64,000 nt of DNA from Bin87 sp965232895 (GTDB lineage: Bacteria; Chloroflexota; Dehalococcoidia; Lucifugimonadales; UBA3495): assembly GCA_965232895.1 (NCBI GenBank), contig OZ247430.1, forward strand, positions 2,480,001-2,544,000, read 5' to 3'. Under the pieces are notes generated by a model. It saw only the letters and a program-made list of their open reading frames with translations, was not told the DNA's origin and ran no database searches. The position numbers and the translations under genes are program-made. Shown in pieces: positions 34,065-43,638 of the stretch (its first letter is position 1; each line of letters begins with the position of its first letter).

Positions 34065-34177
34065 GGCTGATTCTCCGATTATAGATTTGTGCCACAAGGT
34101 CATCAGATCCACAGCAACATTCAGTGTTGCCATGCTACAATTCCATCGTTAGGGATTTTGGAAATAGGAGTGCGATC

Positions 34178-34453
34178 ATGACAACCGCACCCGACGAGCA
34201 AAAGTCTGCCAGGCGGGAAAGTTTTCCGCACTACATCGCCAAAGGCATTTGGAAAGAACAGCCCATTTGGGCCGTAACGTTTTTGGCGTTTTGCGTCTTC
34301 ATGGCCATCGTGATGTGGGTGCAAAGCGGACGCGTTCAGGGCGATCCCGGCTGGACCCAGTACGCTTGGTTCAGACCGATGATGTCAATTCCAGTGCTTG
34401 TACTTCCAAGTTTGTTTTACGCATTTTATGCGTGGTGGACTCGGCAAAAGTAG
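34178..34453 (+). CDS. small membrane protein
   Basis: This is a 91-aa protein with two predicted membrane helices (IWAVTFLAFCVFMAIVMWV; MMSIPVLVLPSLFYAFYAWW) and a charged N-terminus. ATAGGAG precedes the ATG. Family unknown. It is followed by another small membrane protein on the same strand. Confidence 0.65.
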   Translation: MTTAPDEQKSARRESFPHYIAKGIWKEQPIWAVTFLAFCVFMAIVMWVQSGRVQGDPGWTQYAWFRPMMSIPVLVLPSLFYAFYAWWTRQK

Positions 34454-34514
34454 TGGGGTATGAAAGCTCCGCCCGCCGAGTCGCCACCAAGTACCAGGGA
34501 AGCAATCATTTAGC

Positions 34515-34916
34515 ATGGATTTCGATCAGGATAAGCTCTGGGTAACCGTCTGCCTGGGAATAGTGACCATTTCGTCAGCGGCTGTGGGGGCAGCCTTTTT
34601 CTCAGCGGGACTCGTCGATTTTACGGTAGCAGAAATCGACGCGACTAGCTTAGCTTGGCTCTCATGGAAATTCATCGGCGCAATACTCGTAGCGGCGATA
34701 CACTGGAATATGCTCCGGCGCGCGGATACGGCGATGTTCGCCACCGATTTTGACCTCGCAAAAATGGGAACCAACAGAAGACAGGCAGTCCGCCAAATCT
34801 TCAATGGGCTGTTTTTCGTGTTGTTCGGTCTGCTCTGGTTGGTAGCCCTGAACGTAGTCGAAGATCTTTCTATTTCACTTAATCCTGAGACCGCCATGCC
34901 AGCCATTGCCGATTAG
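34515..34916 (+). CDS. hypothetical membrane protein
   Basis: This is a 133-aa protein with three hydrophobic segments (VCLGIVTISSAAVGAAFFSA; WKFIGAILVAAIHW; IFNGLFFVLFGLLWLVAL). No family is recognised. It begins 61 bases after the previous small membrane gene and is probably co-transcribed. Confidence 0.6.
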   Translation: MDFDQDKLWVTVCLGIVTISSAAVGAAFFSAGLVDFTVAEIDATSLAWLSWKFIGAILVAAIHWNMLRRADTAMFATDFDLAKMGTNRRQAVRQIFNGLFFVLFGLLWLVALNVVEDLSISLNPETAMPAIAD

Positions 34917-34964
34917 TGGTCGGTGCTTGCGAGGTATCGGCAACGATCCCAGATTAGGGGATCG

Positions 34965-35387
34965 CTATTCTTCCATCAGGCCGGAGCCATCGCGCTGGAG
35001 GATTTCGATGCGGACGTCGTCGGGGCCGCGGACGAAGGCGATGCGGACGCCGGGACGGATGGTGCGCGGCTCCACGTAGATCTCCGCGCCCTTGCTGCGC
35101 AGGTCCTCCACCGCGCCGTCGATGTCGTCCACGCGGAAACCGAAGTGGTCCAGGCCCAGGTGCGGGTCGCGGGGGCACAGATCAATGTGCTCCTCGGGCG
35201 GCACGGAGGCGATGAAGATGGCCAGGCCGTTGACGTCGAGGTCGACGCGGGGGACGCCGTCGCTCTGGATGAGGCGCAGCACCTTCGCGCCGAACATGGT
35301 CTCGAAGAAGCTGGCCATGCCCTCGGGGTCCTTGGTGCGGACGTGGATGTGGTCGTAGGTGTAGGTGTAAACGGGGGTGGTGGACAT
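34965..35387 (-). CDS. VOC family (glyoxalase/dioxygenase) protein
   Basis: This 140-aa vicinal-oxygen-chelate protein contains two beta-alpha-beta-beta-beta modules: YDHIHVRTKDPEGMASFFETMFGAKVL (residues ~11-37) and GLDHFGFRVDDIDGAVEDLRSKGAEI (~77-102), with metal-site His and Glu residues (DHIHV, LDHFGF, VRIEILQ). It may be a glyoxalase, epimerase or extradiol dioxygenase. The substrate is unknown. Confidence 0.88.
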   Translation of the reverse strand: MSTTPVYTYTYDHIHVRTKDPEGMASFFETMFGAKVLRLIQSDGVPRVDLDVNGLAIFIASVPPEEHIDLCPRDPHLGLDHFGFRVDDIDGAVEDLRSKGAEIYVEPRTIRPGVRIAFVRGPDDVRIEILQRDGSGLMEE

Positions 35388-35653
35388 GGTGGCGGGGCTC
35401 CTTGGTTAGGTGAATGCTGGGCAATCGTACTACAGTAGCCGGGTTGGCCGCACCGTCCGATTTGCGGTTGCGATTGGTAGCGGTCATGCTGGACCTCTGG
35501 AGGTTTAGCTCCAATGCCTGTCGGGCCGTGCTTGGCTATGTATCGGATTATATCCGAACCCGGCTGGTGATTAGCATTGCGGTCATATGGCAAGTTGACA
35601 CCGCCGGCCCCCGCACTACAATCACCCGTATCCATCATCCCCGGAGGCCCACC

Positions 35654-36958
35654 GTGCCCGACAACTATTCGGAAGAGGAACTGCTGGAACTGGCGCGGCG
35701 GTACAGCTTCCGCAGCCGGATGGACCGCAGCGGCGTCACCGGCCCGATTTTCGTGTGGGGGCGCGGGTCGGTGGTCCGCGACGTCAACGGCAAGGAGTAC
35801 CTCGATTTCAACTCCGGCCAGATGTGCGCCGCGCTGGGGCACAACCACCCGCGCATCGTGCAGGCGTTGCAGGAAAGCGCGGAGTCGCTGATCCACAGCC
35901 ACATGACCATTCTCAACGACCGGGAGATCATCCTGGCCAGCCGCCTGGCGGAGATCACGCCGGAGGGCATGAACCGGAGCATGTTCCTGGGCTCCGGCAG
36001 CGACTCCAACGAGGCCGCCATGGCCATCGCCAAGCGCTACACGGGCGGCTACGAGGTGGCCAGCCCGGTGGTCAGCTTCCACGGCATGAGCGACGCGGCC
36101 CGCGCCGTCACCTTCTCCGGCTGGCGGCAAGGCTACGGTCCCTACGCGCCGGGGAACTATCCGATCATCGCGCCCTACCGCTACCGTTGCGCATTCTGCA
36201 AGGACCAATCGGCGTGCGACTACACCTGCCTGGACACCAGCTTCGAGTTGCTGGACGCCCAGGCCGACGGGCGGATGGCCGCGGTCATCACCGAGCCGCT
36301 GTTCAGCGCCGGCGGGGTCATCGAGCCGCCGCCGGGCTGGCTGCAGGAGCTGAAGCTGCGCTGCGAACGGCGGGGAATGCTGCTGATCCTGGACGAAGCG
36401 CAGACCGGTCTGGCCAAGCTGGGATCGATGTGGGCCTCCGAGCAGGAGGGGGTGGTGCCGGACATCTTCACCGTCTCGAAGCACTTCGGCGGCGGCATCG
36501 CCATCAGCGCGACCATCACCACCGACGAGATCGAGATGAACGCGGTGGACACCGGCCTGGTCGTCGCCCACTCCCATTCCAACGACCCGCTGACCTGCAA
36601 CGCAGCCATCGCCAGCCTGGACATCATCCTGGAGGAGAACTTGGTGGACGTGGCCGACCGCATCGGGCGGTACTGGCAGGGTCACCTCCGCCGCCTGCAG
36701 GAGCGGCACGAGCTCATCGGCGACGTGCGCGGACGCGGCCTGCTGCAAGGCATCGAGTTCGTCACCGACCGGGAGACGCAGGAGCCAGCCTACGAGCAGG
36801 GCCAGCGCATCGGGCGGATGCTGCTGGACAACGGCCTGATCGTAAGCATCCGCCGGCGCGGCTCAGTGCTGCGCTTCGTCCCGCCATTCACGACGACGGA
36901 GGCCCAGATGGACCTGGCGGCAGAGATACTGGACGCGGCGATTGGAGCGGTGGGGTAG
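35654..36958 (+). CDS. class III PLP-dependent aminotransferase
   Basis: This is a 434-aa fold-type I aminotransferase. It shows GRGSVVRDVNGKEYLDFNSGQ (residues ~32-52), GSDSNEAAMAIAKRYTGG, SFHGMSDAARAVTF, the cofactor Asp in LLILDEAQTGLAKLG, and the Schiff-base Lys in FTVSKHFGGGIA. The dialkylglycine decarboxylase/4-aminobutyrate group is the closest in feel. The start is GTG 35654 after CCGGAGG. The four-Cys segment CAFCKDQSACDYTC (~180-193) may bind a metal and is unusual for the family. Confidence 0.88.
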   Translation: MPDNYSEEELLELARRYSFRSRMDRSGVTGPIFVWGRGSVVRDVNGKEYLDFNSGQMCAALGHNHPRIVQALQESAESLIHSHMTILNDREIILASRLAEITPEGMNRSMFLGSGSDSNEAAMAIAKRYTGGYEVASPVVSFHGMSDAARAVTFSGWRQGYGPYAPGNYPIIAPYRYRCAFCKDQSACDYTCLDTSFELLDAQADGRMAAVITEPLFSAGGVIEPPPGWLQELKLRCERRGMLLILDEAQTGLAKLGSMWASEQEGVVPDIFTVSKHFGGGIAISATITTDEIEMNAVDTGLVVAHSHSNDPLTCNAAIASLDIILEENLVDVADRIGRYWQGHLRRLQERHELIGDVRGRGLLQGIEFVTDRETQEPAYEQGQRIGRMLLDNGLIVSIRRRGSVLRFVPPFTTTEAQMDLAAEILDAAIGAVG

Positions 36959-36985
36959 AGTGTGTTTACATTCAGTTTGTACAGG

Positions 36986-37411
36986 TTATGCCCGATCGGT
37001 GGTGAGTAGATCTTGAAATCCTGCGGGATTGACTATGCGGAATGTGAACTCGCCGTCAAGCTCCAGGAGGTCTGGGTCGGTGGTTATGATGGCGTCGATA
37101 TGTTGCCAGATGGCGAGGTCCAGGACAGGAATGTCTTGCGGGTCGCGACAGTGTACGCCCGACTGTGGCACTTGGTTGAATGGAAGGGCATGGTGGAGAT
37201 ATTCCGTGATAATGGAATCCTGTTGCCCGGGGGTCAGGCGAAATCGAGGGTCCGCCAGTTTCGTGGCGAGTTCCGTTATCAGGTAGTCGGAGACGACGAC
37301 TTGGGTCACCCGGGATTGCATCCAGTGCCAAATGATTGACCCCCGGTTGGGAACGGGAGTCATCGAGGATAGGATGGCGCTGGTGTCGTAGATAACGCGT
37401 TTGGGCGTCAT
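36986..37411 (-). CDS. PIN-domain toxin
   Basis: This 141-aa PIN ribonuclease opens KRVIYDTSAILSSMTPVPNRG with the first Asp, has Glu in YLITELATKLADPRF, and DAIITTDPDLLEL carrying the C-terminal Asp. Its start overlaps the antitoxin stop by 4 bases (ATGA). Confidence 0.8.
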   Translation of the reverse strand: MTPKRVIYDTSAILSSMTPVPNRGSIIWHWMQSRVTQVVVSDYLITELATKLADPRFRLTPGQQDSIITEYLHHALPFNQVPQSGVHCRDPQDIPVLDLAIWQHIDAIITTDPDLLELDGEFTFRIVNPAGFQDLLTTDRA

Positions 37412-37734
37412 GTGGCGAGTATCTCGAGTATCTGTTCCTCGTTGAGTCCGTTGGCTCGGAAGGCCTCGAGGGCATCTTCGAAGGGAACGTAATCGGTCGG
37501 CGTCAAGGTGATGCTCTCGTCCTGACGCCCTACCACCATGAAGCGTTCGCTCGGGAAGAGGTCCATCATTGAGGTCGGGACGGTGAAGTAACGTGCGCCG
37601 TGCGGGTCGTAGGCTCTGACATTGGAGCAGACCAGCGCCCTTATCAGCTCGTTAGGGCTGACGCCCAAATCCTGGCTTTTGCTGGCGATGTGTTCAGCCG
37701 TCCAGTCGGGGATGTCGATTTGGATGGATTGCAT
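37408..37734 (-). CDS. antitoxin partner of the PIN toxin
   Basis: This is a 108-aa protein with a ribbon-helix-helix-like N-terminus (SIQIDIPDWTAEHIASKSQDLGVSPNELIRALV) and an acidic C-terminus (FEDALEAFRANGLNEEQILEIL). Coupling to the PIN gene identifies it as the antitoxin. Confidence 0.7.
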   Translation of the reverse strand: MQSIQIDIPDWTAEHIASKSQDLGVSPNELIRALVCSNVRAYDPHGARYFTVPTSMMDLFPSERFMVVGRQDESITLTPTDYVPFEDALEAFRANGLNEEQILEILAT

Positions 37735-37823
37735 GGGAAAGCGTCCGTAAGCTTCGCGGGTGTCGTTGATTATAGTGCGGTTGTGGATGCTTGGGAAAGG
37801 TCACGGCGCGTTTATGGCCCCGC

Positions 37824-38453
37824 TCACCGGTCCCACGCGCGCACCACGCCGCTGATGTGCGAGGTGTCGTTGTAGAGGTGCATGACGCAGTTGTCGGGGT
37901 AGGTGTAGATGACGGTGAGGGAGCAGTTGTGCATGGCGAACTTCCAGTTGGCCTCCAGGGGAAGCTCCAGCAGGGAGACGATGCCGGCGCGGAGGCTGCC
38001 GCCGTGGCCGACGAGGAGGACGTTCTCGTCCAGGTGTGCATGTTTCACCTGTTGCACGATGCGGGCCAGGCGGGCGCTGGTGTCGCGGATGGTCTCGCCG
38101 TTGGGCGGCGCGAAGTCCAGGTTGTTCTCCAGGGACGGCTCGTAGAGATCGGGGTAGGCCTCGCGGTACTCGGCCTCGGTGAGGCCCTCAAAGACGCCCT
38201 TGCTGTATTCCCGCAACTCCTCCGTGAAGGTGATGGGGATGTCCCGCTCGCCCAGGGCGACGCGGGCAGTTTCGGCGGCGCGAGCAAGGTCAGACGAATA
38301 GGTGGCGTCGATTTGCACCGACGAGAGGCGGCGAGACAGCATCTGCGCCTGCTCGCGTCCCCGGTCAGACAGGGGTACGTCGGTGTGTCCCTGGATGCGG
38401 CCCTCGGCGTTCCATTCGGTCTCGCCATGCCTGGTGATGTAGATGATGCCCAT
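37824..38453 (-). CDS. cobC: histidine phosphatase, likely alpha-ribazole phosphatase
   Basis: This 209-aa phosphoglycerate-mutase-like phosphatase has the phospho-His motif ITRHGETEWNAEGRIQGHTD (residues ~6-25) and the second catalytic His in LLVGHGGSLRAG. In B12 clusters such enzymes act as CobC, removing the phosphate of alpha-ribazole-5'-phosphate or adenosylcobalamin-5'-phosphate. It lies 9 bases after cobD on the same strand, supporting CobC over a glycolytic mutase. Confidence 0.75.
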   Translation of the reverse strand: MGIIYITRHGETEWNAEGRIQGHTDVPLSDRGREQAQMLSRRLSSVQIDATYSSDLARAAETARVALGERDIPITFTEELREYSKGVFEGLTEAEYREAYPDLYEPSLENNLDFAPPNGETIRDTSARLARIVQQVKHAHLDENVLLVGHGGSLRAGIVSLLELPLEANWKFAMHNCSLTVIYTYPDNCVMHLYNDTSHISGVVRAWDR

Positions 38454-38462
38454 GTTGCTCCC

Positions 38463-39617
38463 TTATGGCTGGGGGTTCTGGTTCCAAACTTCGGCGACGG
38501 CGTCGGCCAACCTCTCGCAGTCTGCCACCGGGCGCAAGCCGATGCGGATGCAGTCGGGCAGGCCGAAGGACGTGCAATCCCGCACGAACAGCCCGCGCCG
38601 GGCCAAGGCATCCCGCAGCCGGCCGGCGTCGCCCACCTGCGCCAGGACGAAGTTGGCCGCGGTGGGATAGCAGCGGATGCCCAAGGCGGTCAATCGCCCC
38701 ACCAGGCAATCGCGGGAGGCCGCCACCGCCTGCCGCGCTCGTTCCAGGTACGCCGGGTCCGCGATGGCCACCAGACCCGCCGCCTGGGCCAGGCCGTTGA
38801 CGCTCCAGTCGGGTTGCAGCGCGGCCAGGCGGGCGATGACCGGCGTGGCGGCGACGGCATAGCCCAACCGCAGGGCAGTTAGCGCGTAGTCCTTGGTCAT
38901 GGAGCGGAGCGCGATCACCGAGTTGTGCCGCGCCGCCAGTTCGATCACATCGGCATCGGCGCGGCGTTCCGACAGGTTGATGTACGCCTCGTCAACGATC
39001 AGCAGGCCGCCAACGCTGGCGACCGCATCGGCAATCTGCGCCAGCTGTTCGCGGCCCATCAGCACGCCCGTGGGGTTGTTGGGATTGCAGACGAAAGTCA
39101 GGGCCGGCTTCTCGGCGGCGATGGCATCGTTGATGGCGGCCAGGTCCCACGCGAAACCGTCGCTGTACCGGGTTGCGGTGAGGGCCGTCACCCTGCCGCC
39201 GGAGATGCGGACGGCTCCATCGTACTCGCCGTAGGTGGGCGTCAGCAGCAGCCCGCTCTGGGTGCAGCCCGCCGGCGGCGCGCCGATCCAGGCGCGGGTC
39301 AGCAGGTGGATGATCTCGGTGGACCCGTTGCCGACGATGACGTTCTCGATGGACACGCCGTCGCCGACATGGTGCGCGGCGATGGCCTCGGTGAGTGCCA
39401 GGCAGTGAGGGTCGGGATAGGCGGTGAGATCAACGGCGGCGATGGCCTCGGCGACGCCCTCCGGCGGCCCCAGGGGGCTCACGCTGGCGGAGAAGTCCAG
39501 ACAGTCCTCCAGGCGCAGGCTCAGCTCCCGCAGCTCGGCCTCCTTGATGCCGCCGTGGACGGGGCGGGTGGGACCGCCCCCGTGGGCATCAGCAGTCATA
39601 TAGTGGGCTGCTGACAT
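38463..39617 (-). CDS. cobD: threonine-phosphate decarboxylase (CobD type)
   Basis: This is a 384-aa PLP enzyme of the HisC/CobD group. CobD makes (R)-1-aminopropan-2-ol O-phosphate for the nucleotide loop of B12. It begins VHGGIKEAELRELSLRLEDC then LDFSASVSPLGPP, the CobD-style opening. It has VGNGSTEIIHLL, the cofactor Asp/Tyr in LLIVDEAYINLS, and the Schiff-base Lys in SMTKDYALTALRLG. The neighbour CbiB uses its product. Histidinol-phosphate aminotransferase is the main alternative. Confidence 0.75.
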   Translation of the reverse strand: MSAAHYMTADAHGGGPTRPVHGGIKEAELRELSLRLEDCLDFSASVSPLGPPEGVAEAIAAVDLTAYPDPHCLALTEAIAAHHVGDGVSIENVIVGNGSTEIIHLLTRAWIGAPPAGCTQSGLLLTPTYGEYDGAVRISGGRVTALTATRYSDGFAWDLAAINDAIAAEKPALTFVCNPNNPTGVLMGREQLAQIADAVASVGGLLIVDEAYINLSERRADADVIELAARHNSVIALRSMTKDYALTALRLGYAVAATPVIARLAALQPDWSVNGLAQAAGLVAIADPAYLERARQAVAASRDCLVGRLTALGIRCYPTAANFVLAQVGDAGRLRDALARRGLFVRDCTSFGLPDCIRIGLRPVADCERLADAVAEVWNQNPQP

Positions 39618-39637
39618 CTTGGTGGTAGGGCCGGGTA

Positions 39638-40228
39638 TTATCGCCGGCCGCTGGGAAGACGCCGGCCGGGGTTGTCGAAAAGTTGCGCCAGCGGCAGCGC
39701 AAAGCCGGGTATGGTCGGCGTCGTCAAGGTATCGCCATGCCCCAACGTGGCGCGTGCGACATATTCATCACCTGACAATTCCAGTATCGTCAGCATGTCG
39801 CCTGCCGGGTCAAGTACCCAGTACTCGGGTATTCCCGCCTCTGCATACCACTGGCGTTTCATCACCAGATCCCGTGCGCGATCGGTGGACAATGCTTCCA
39901 CTACCAGGTCCGGTATACCCTCAACAAAACTTCCCTGTATCAGGTGACCTCTTTCGGCGCGGAGATAGACCATATCCGGAGTTGGCGCGCGTTGCTCGGC
40001 GAGAACCACGCCGATACCCGAAACGGCCCAGCCGATGGGAGCCGGCAATCCCATTTGAAACAGGTTGATCATACTCACCAAAAAATCAATCAGATTTTGG
40101 TGGTCATAACTCGGTGGGGGCACTTGTTCCAGCACTCCATCGACCAATTCCCATATCCCATCCTCATCTTCTTCAAGGCCTCGATATTCGGCCAACGTCA
40201 TTCGGGTTCCGTGCTGCACGGTAGCCAT
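39638..40228 (-). CDS. Uma2 family protein, first of three tandem paralogues
   Basis: This 196-aa Uma2 protein reads GTRMTLAEYRGLEEDEDGIW, APTPDMVYLRAERGHLIQG, PDLVVEALSTDRARDLVMKR and AGIPEYWVLDPAGDMLTILE. The P-D…E core of the restriction-endonuclease-like fold is present. It lies just after cobD and is related to the next two genes. The intergenic DNA between copies is ~100-130 bp. Confidence 0.85.
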   Translation of the reverse strand: MATVQHGTRMTLAEYRGLEEDEDGIWELVDGVLEQVPPPSYDHQNLIDFLVSMINLFQMGLPAPIGWAVSGIGVVLAEQRAPTPDMVYLRAERGHLIQGSFVEGIPDLVVEALSTDRARDLVMKRQWYAEAGIPEYWVLDPAGDMLTILELSGDEYVARATLGHGDTLTTPTIPGFALPLAQLFDNPGRRLPSGRR

Positions 40229-40359
40229 GAGAATGTCTCCCTGCGCTGATGCGATAGCAGCATTCTACACTACGGTCAATGAACTACGGCCGGTGGCCTG
40301 CCGCAGCCGGACGATGCCGACGGCGGCGGCCAGCGTGGATCGAGCCCCGCAGGCATTAG

Positions 40360-40944
40360 CTACTGACCGGTGCGGGCTGGCACGCGGTCCGGGTTGGTAA
40401 ACAGCCTCTCCAGGGGCAACTCGAAACCGGGCAGCATTGGAGTGTTCAGAACGTCGCCGGCGCCCGGCACGGCGCGCTCGGCGTATGCGCCATCGGACAG
40501 TTCCAGGATGGTAAGTGTGTCGTTAACTGGGTCCGATATCCAGTATTCAGGTATGCCTGCCGCCGCGTACCAACCGCGTTTGAGCGTCAAATCGCGCCGG
40601 CGGTCGCTGGACAGCGCCTCTACCACCAGGTCGGGGGCGCCGTCTATGTAGTTCGGCCGCAATATGTCCTGTCGCTGTGAGCGCACGAAAACCAGGTCCG
40701 GTATCAGCATCATGCTATCGGAGAGCGCCACGCCCACGCCGTGCCAGATACGGCCCAATTTGGGCGTGGTTTCGTCGAGGTAGGCGCGCAGCATCCAATA
40801 AAGAAACCCGATGAGTTCCTGGTGGTCAACATTCGGCGGGGGCATTTCATACAACTCTCCATCGGCCAGTTCCCACAAGCCTTCAATCTCAAGGGCAAGG
40901 TACTCGGCCAGCGTGAGCTTCGCGCCGTGTCGTGTGGTGGTCAT
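40360..40944 (-). CDS. Uma2 family protein, second tandem paralogue
   Basis: This 194-aa Uma2 protein starts at ATG 40944 (MTTTRHGAKLTLAEYLALEI), has PDLVFVRSQRQDILRPNYID, PDLVVEALSSDRRRDLTLKR and AGIPEYWISDPVNDTLTILE. Core residues match both neighbours. It is a local duplicate. Confidence 0.85.
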   Translation of the reverse strand: MTTTRHGAKLTLAEYLALEIEGLWELADGELYEMPPPNVDHQELIGFLYWMLRAYLDETTPKLGRIWHGVGVALSDSMMLIPDLVFVRSQRQDILRPNYIDGAPDLVVEALSSDRRRDLTLKRGWYAAAGIPEYWISDPVNDTLTILELSDGAYAERAVPGAGDVLNTPMLPGFELPLERLFTNPDRVPARTGQ

Positions 40945-41039
40945 GGTTGGCCTCCGCGGTTGTGCGCCGTAGCGCAGTGGCGGCGTAGGAAGATCGGTCA
41001 GACCGGATTGGGCAGCCCTTGGGGACCCTTGGCGCAAGG

Positions 41040-41627
41040 TCAGCGATTTGCGCGGGTCAGAGTGCGCATGGGGTCGCCGAAAAGCTGCTCCAGGGGCAGC
41101 GCGAAGCCCGGTATGGCCGCCGTGGCGAGGGTGTCATCGCGGCCCAACGTCCTCTCAACATATTCGTTGCCGGACAGTTCCAGGACGGTCAGAACATCGT
41201 TGACCGGGTCCACTATCCAGTATTCGGGTATGCCGGCTCCGGAGTACAAATCCCGCTTCATCACCAGGTCCCGGTTGCGGTCCGAGGACAAGATCTCGAC
41301 CACCAGATCCGGAACGCCCTCAACGTAGCCGTGGTTGATCAGGCCCAGGTTCTCGGAGCGCAGGTAGATGATGTCCGGTGTTGGCACATAAAGATCGGAC
41401 AGCGCCAGGCCGGGGTTGCTGAACGCCAGGCCCGGTGTGGGCTGAACCGCGCGCATCAGGTTATTGATCATTGTGACCAGAAAATCCATGAGGAACTGGT
41501 GTTCAAGAGTGGCCGCCGGCATTTGATGCAACTCTCCATTGATCAGTTCCCACACCCCCCCGTCCGTTTCGGGCAGGTTGCGGTACTCGGCCAGCGTCAT
41601 GCGGGTTCCTGCTCGTATAGTGGTCAT
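41040..41627 (-). CDS. Uma2 family protein, third tandem paralogue
   Basis: This is a 195-aa Uma2 protein (MTTIRAGTRMTLAEYRNLPE … PDLVVEILSSDRNRDLVMKR … AGIPEYWIVDPVNDVLTVLE). It is closest to the first copy in the opening segment. It begins 34 bases after the cbiB stop, so all three copies sit within the cobalamin run. Confidence 0.85.
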   Translation of the reverse strand: MTTIRAGTRMTLAEYRNLPETDGGVWELINGELHQMPAATLEHQFLMDFLVTMINNLMRAVQPTPGLAFSNPGLALSDLYVPTPDIIYLRSENLGLINHGYVEGVPDLVVEILSSDRNRDLVMKRDLYSGAGIPEYWIVDPVNDVLTVLELSGNEYVERTLGRDDTLATAAIPGFALPLEQLFGDPMRTLTRANR

Positions 41628-41661
41628 CGTCGTATCTCCTTGCGGCGGCCCGCATTTTACA

Positions 41662-42642
41662 CTACGGCCAGTAGGCCCACCGCAGCCAGAGGATGCCGAT
41701 GGCGACGGCGGCGGCCAGCGCGGTGGTGGCGTAGAGGGCGCGGGTGGCGCGTCCGATGTGCTGCGCCTCGGGCTCCGGCGCGGGGTCGCCGAGGCGATAG
41801 TGGCCGAGCTTTTCCAGCGTCACGCCGAGGCCGCCGGCCATGGCCGCCATGGTCCAACCGGCGTTGGGCGACTCGGTGCGGCCTCGATGGGCGAACATCA
41901 TGCGCCCGGCGCGCCCGGCGGCCATGTCGGGCAGCGCGGCGGTGGATAGCCACAGCAGCAGCGCCGCCAGCCGCGCGGGGACCAGGTTCACCAGGTCATC
42001 CAGCCGCGCCGACGCCTTGCCCAGGTACTCGTAGCGGCCGTGGTAGCCGACCATGCTGTCCAGGGTGTTGATCGCCCGGTAGGCCACCGCGCCGGGCAGA
42101 CCGAACAGTGCAAAGGCCAGCAGCGGCCCCACGATGCTGTCGGTGATGTTCTCGGCGACGGACTCGATGGCGCCGGCGGCCATCTGACCGGTGGTGAGTT
42201 GCGAAGTATCCCGGCTGACCAGGGCCGACATCTGACGTCGCGCCTCCGCGATGTCGCCGGCGGTCAGTATTGAGCCGATGCCGGCGGCGACGCGGTGCAG
42301 CATCCGCACCGAGAAGGTGGTTTTCAGAAGCATGGCGACTACTATGACATAGGCCAGCGGGTGCAGTTGCAACAACCCGAAGATTAGCGCCCACGCCGCC
42401 GCGCCCCACACCGCCGGTATCAGCAGGGCCATGCCGGCGCCGAAGGCCAGTTGCAGCGTCGTCGCTACCTCCGCGCCGGGTGCAATGCGTTCGGCGAGGG
42501 CGACGGTGTTGCCGATCCACACCGTGGGATGCAGGCGGTTGGGCGGCTCGCCCAGCGCCAAGTCGAGCAGGAGCGCCAGCAGGAGAACCAGCACGTCCGG
42601 CGGGACGGGGAGGGCATTGAGAGCGGCGGCTACGGGATCCAT
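41662..42642 (-). CDS. cbiB: adenosylcobinamide-phosphate synthase
   Basis: This 326-aa integral membrane protein attaches aminopropanol (phosphate) to adenosylcobyric acid. It shows LLALLLDLALGEPPNRLHPTVWIG (family opening), RDTSQLTTGQMAAGAIESVAENITDSIVGPL, AYRAINTLDSMVGYHGRYEYLG and SPNAGWTMAAMAGGLGVTLEK. Several membrane helices are visible. ATG 42642 follows CGGAG, 14 bases after the cobS stop. Sometimes called CobD in other nomenclature. Confidence 0.92.
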   Translation of the reverse strand: MDPVAAALNALPVPPDVLVLLLALLLDLALGEPPNRLHPTVWIGNTVALAERIAPGAEVATTLQLAFGAGMALLIPAVWGAAAWALIFGLLQLHPLAYVIVVAMLLKTTFSVRMLHRVAAGIGSILTAGDIAEARRQMSALVSRDTSQLTTGQMAAGAIESVAENITDSIVGPLLAFALFGLPGAVAYRAINTLDSMVGYHGRYEYLGKASARLDDLVNLVPARLAALLLWLSTAALPDMAAGRAGRMMFAHRGRTESPNAGWTMAAMAGGLGVTLEKLGHYRLGDPAPEPEAQHIGRATRALYATTALAAAVAIGILWLRWAYWP

Positions 42643-42656
42643 AAAACTCCGTGCAT

Positions 42657-43532
42657 CTAGCCGGTTCCGCTGTAGGAGAACCAGCCACCCTGCACCGGCA
42701 GCCAGTTGAGGTAGTGGAAGAAGATGCTGGCCCCGTACCCGGCATCGACATAGGGCGGCGGGCCGAGATGGAGCCATGCCGCCAGGCAGGTCAGCGAGAC
42801 GGCTTCGATGATCTCATTGGTTGCGCCGTAGCAGTCACCGGTGAGACCGCCGTCCAGGCGACGGGCGGTCCACAGGCCCAGGCCCAGGCCCAGCAGCGAC
42901 GACGCTGCCAGTACCGATACGCCCACGACACCCAGGCACAGCCAGCATACGGCGGCTGTGGTCAGCAGGGCCAGCGCGGTTGCCAGCCAGGGGCGGTCAC
43001 CGGCGAAAAACGCGCTGCCAATCCCCTGTTGACGTCCGTAGGGAAAGACAGTCAGGAGCAGGGCCATAGACCATCGAGATATGGCAGGGAAGACCAGCAG
43101 GGAAACGACAAAGGCATCCGACAGCGACAGGGTGTACAGAGCGGCAAACTTCAGCAGCAGCACGCAGAGGCAGCCGGCCACGGCGAACGAGCCCACGCGG
43201 GAGTCGCGCATGATCTCCAGCCGCCGTTCCACGGTGCGACCGCCCCACATGGCGTCGCAGAAGTCCATCAGGCCGTCCAGGTGCAGGAACCGATTGACCA
43301 GGGCCGGGACGATCACCAGCAGCGCCGACGCCAGCAGAGTGCGGGCCAGGATCGGGGAGACGAGGATGAACAGCCCGACCAGCCCCACCAGCATCAGCCC
43401 GTAAAGCAGGCCGACGAAGGGGTACCAGCCCCGGGAGCGGGAGATTTCGGCGTCGGTCGGGTTAGCCACCCCGACCGGCAGCAGCGTCAGGAAGGACAAC
43501 GCCACCAGGAATGGGGCGAACAAATAGCGCAT
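42657..43532 (-). CDS. cobS: adenosylcobinamide-GDP ribazoletransferase (cobalamin synthase)
   Basis: This is a 291-aa membrane protein that joins alpha-ribazole (phosphate) to adenosylcobinamide-GDP. It has FLTLLPVGVANPTDAEISRSRGWYPFVGLLYG near the start, HLDGLMDFCDAMWGGRTVERRLEIMRDSRVGSFA (metal-binding DGxxD region, residues ~90-123), and TGDCYGATNEIIEAVSL near the end, all CobS hallmarks. Confidence 0.93.
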   Translation of the reverse strand: MRYLFAPFLVALSFLTLLPVGVANPTDAEISRSRGWYPFVGLLYGLMLVGLVGLFILVSPILARTLLASALLVIVPALVNRFLHLDGLMDFCDAMWGGRTVERRLEIMRDSRVGSFAVAGCLCVLLLKFAALYTLSLSDAFVVSLLVFPAISRWSMALLLTVFPYGRQQGIGSAFFAGDRPWLATALALLTTAAVCWLCLGVVGVSVLAASSLLGLGLGLWTARRLDGGLTGDCYGATNEIIEAVSLTCLAAWLHLGPPPYVDAGYGASIFFHYLNWLPVQGGWFSYSGTG

Positions 43533-43638
43533 AATTTACCGCGATGCGCAGAATGATCGGAAACACATCCTGCTTATCCGGCTCATCATGTATATCCCGG
43601 TGAATCGAGACTCTTGACCGTGCTGGCGTTTCGGTTTG

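Noticed and set aside
34976..36748. 590-codon minus-strand open frame
   Set aside because: It is a shadow of the aminotransferase and the VOC gene; its composition matches no protein family.
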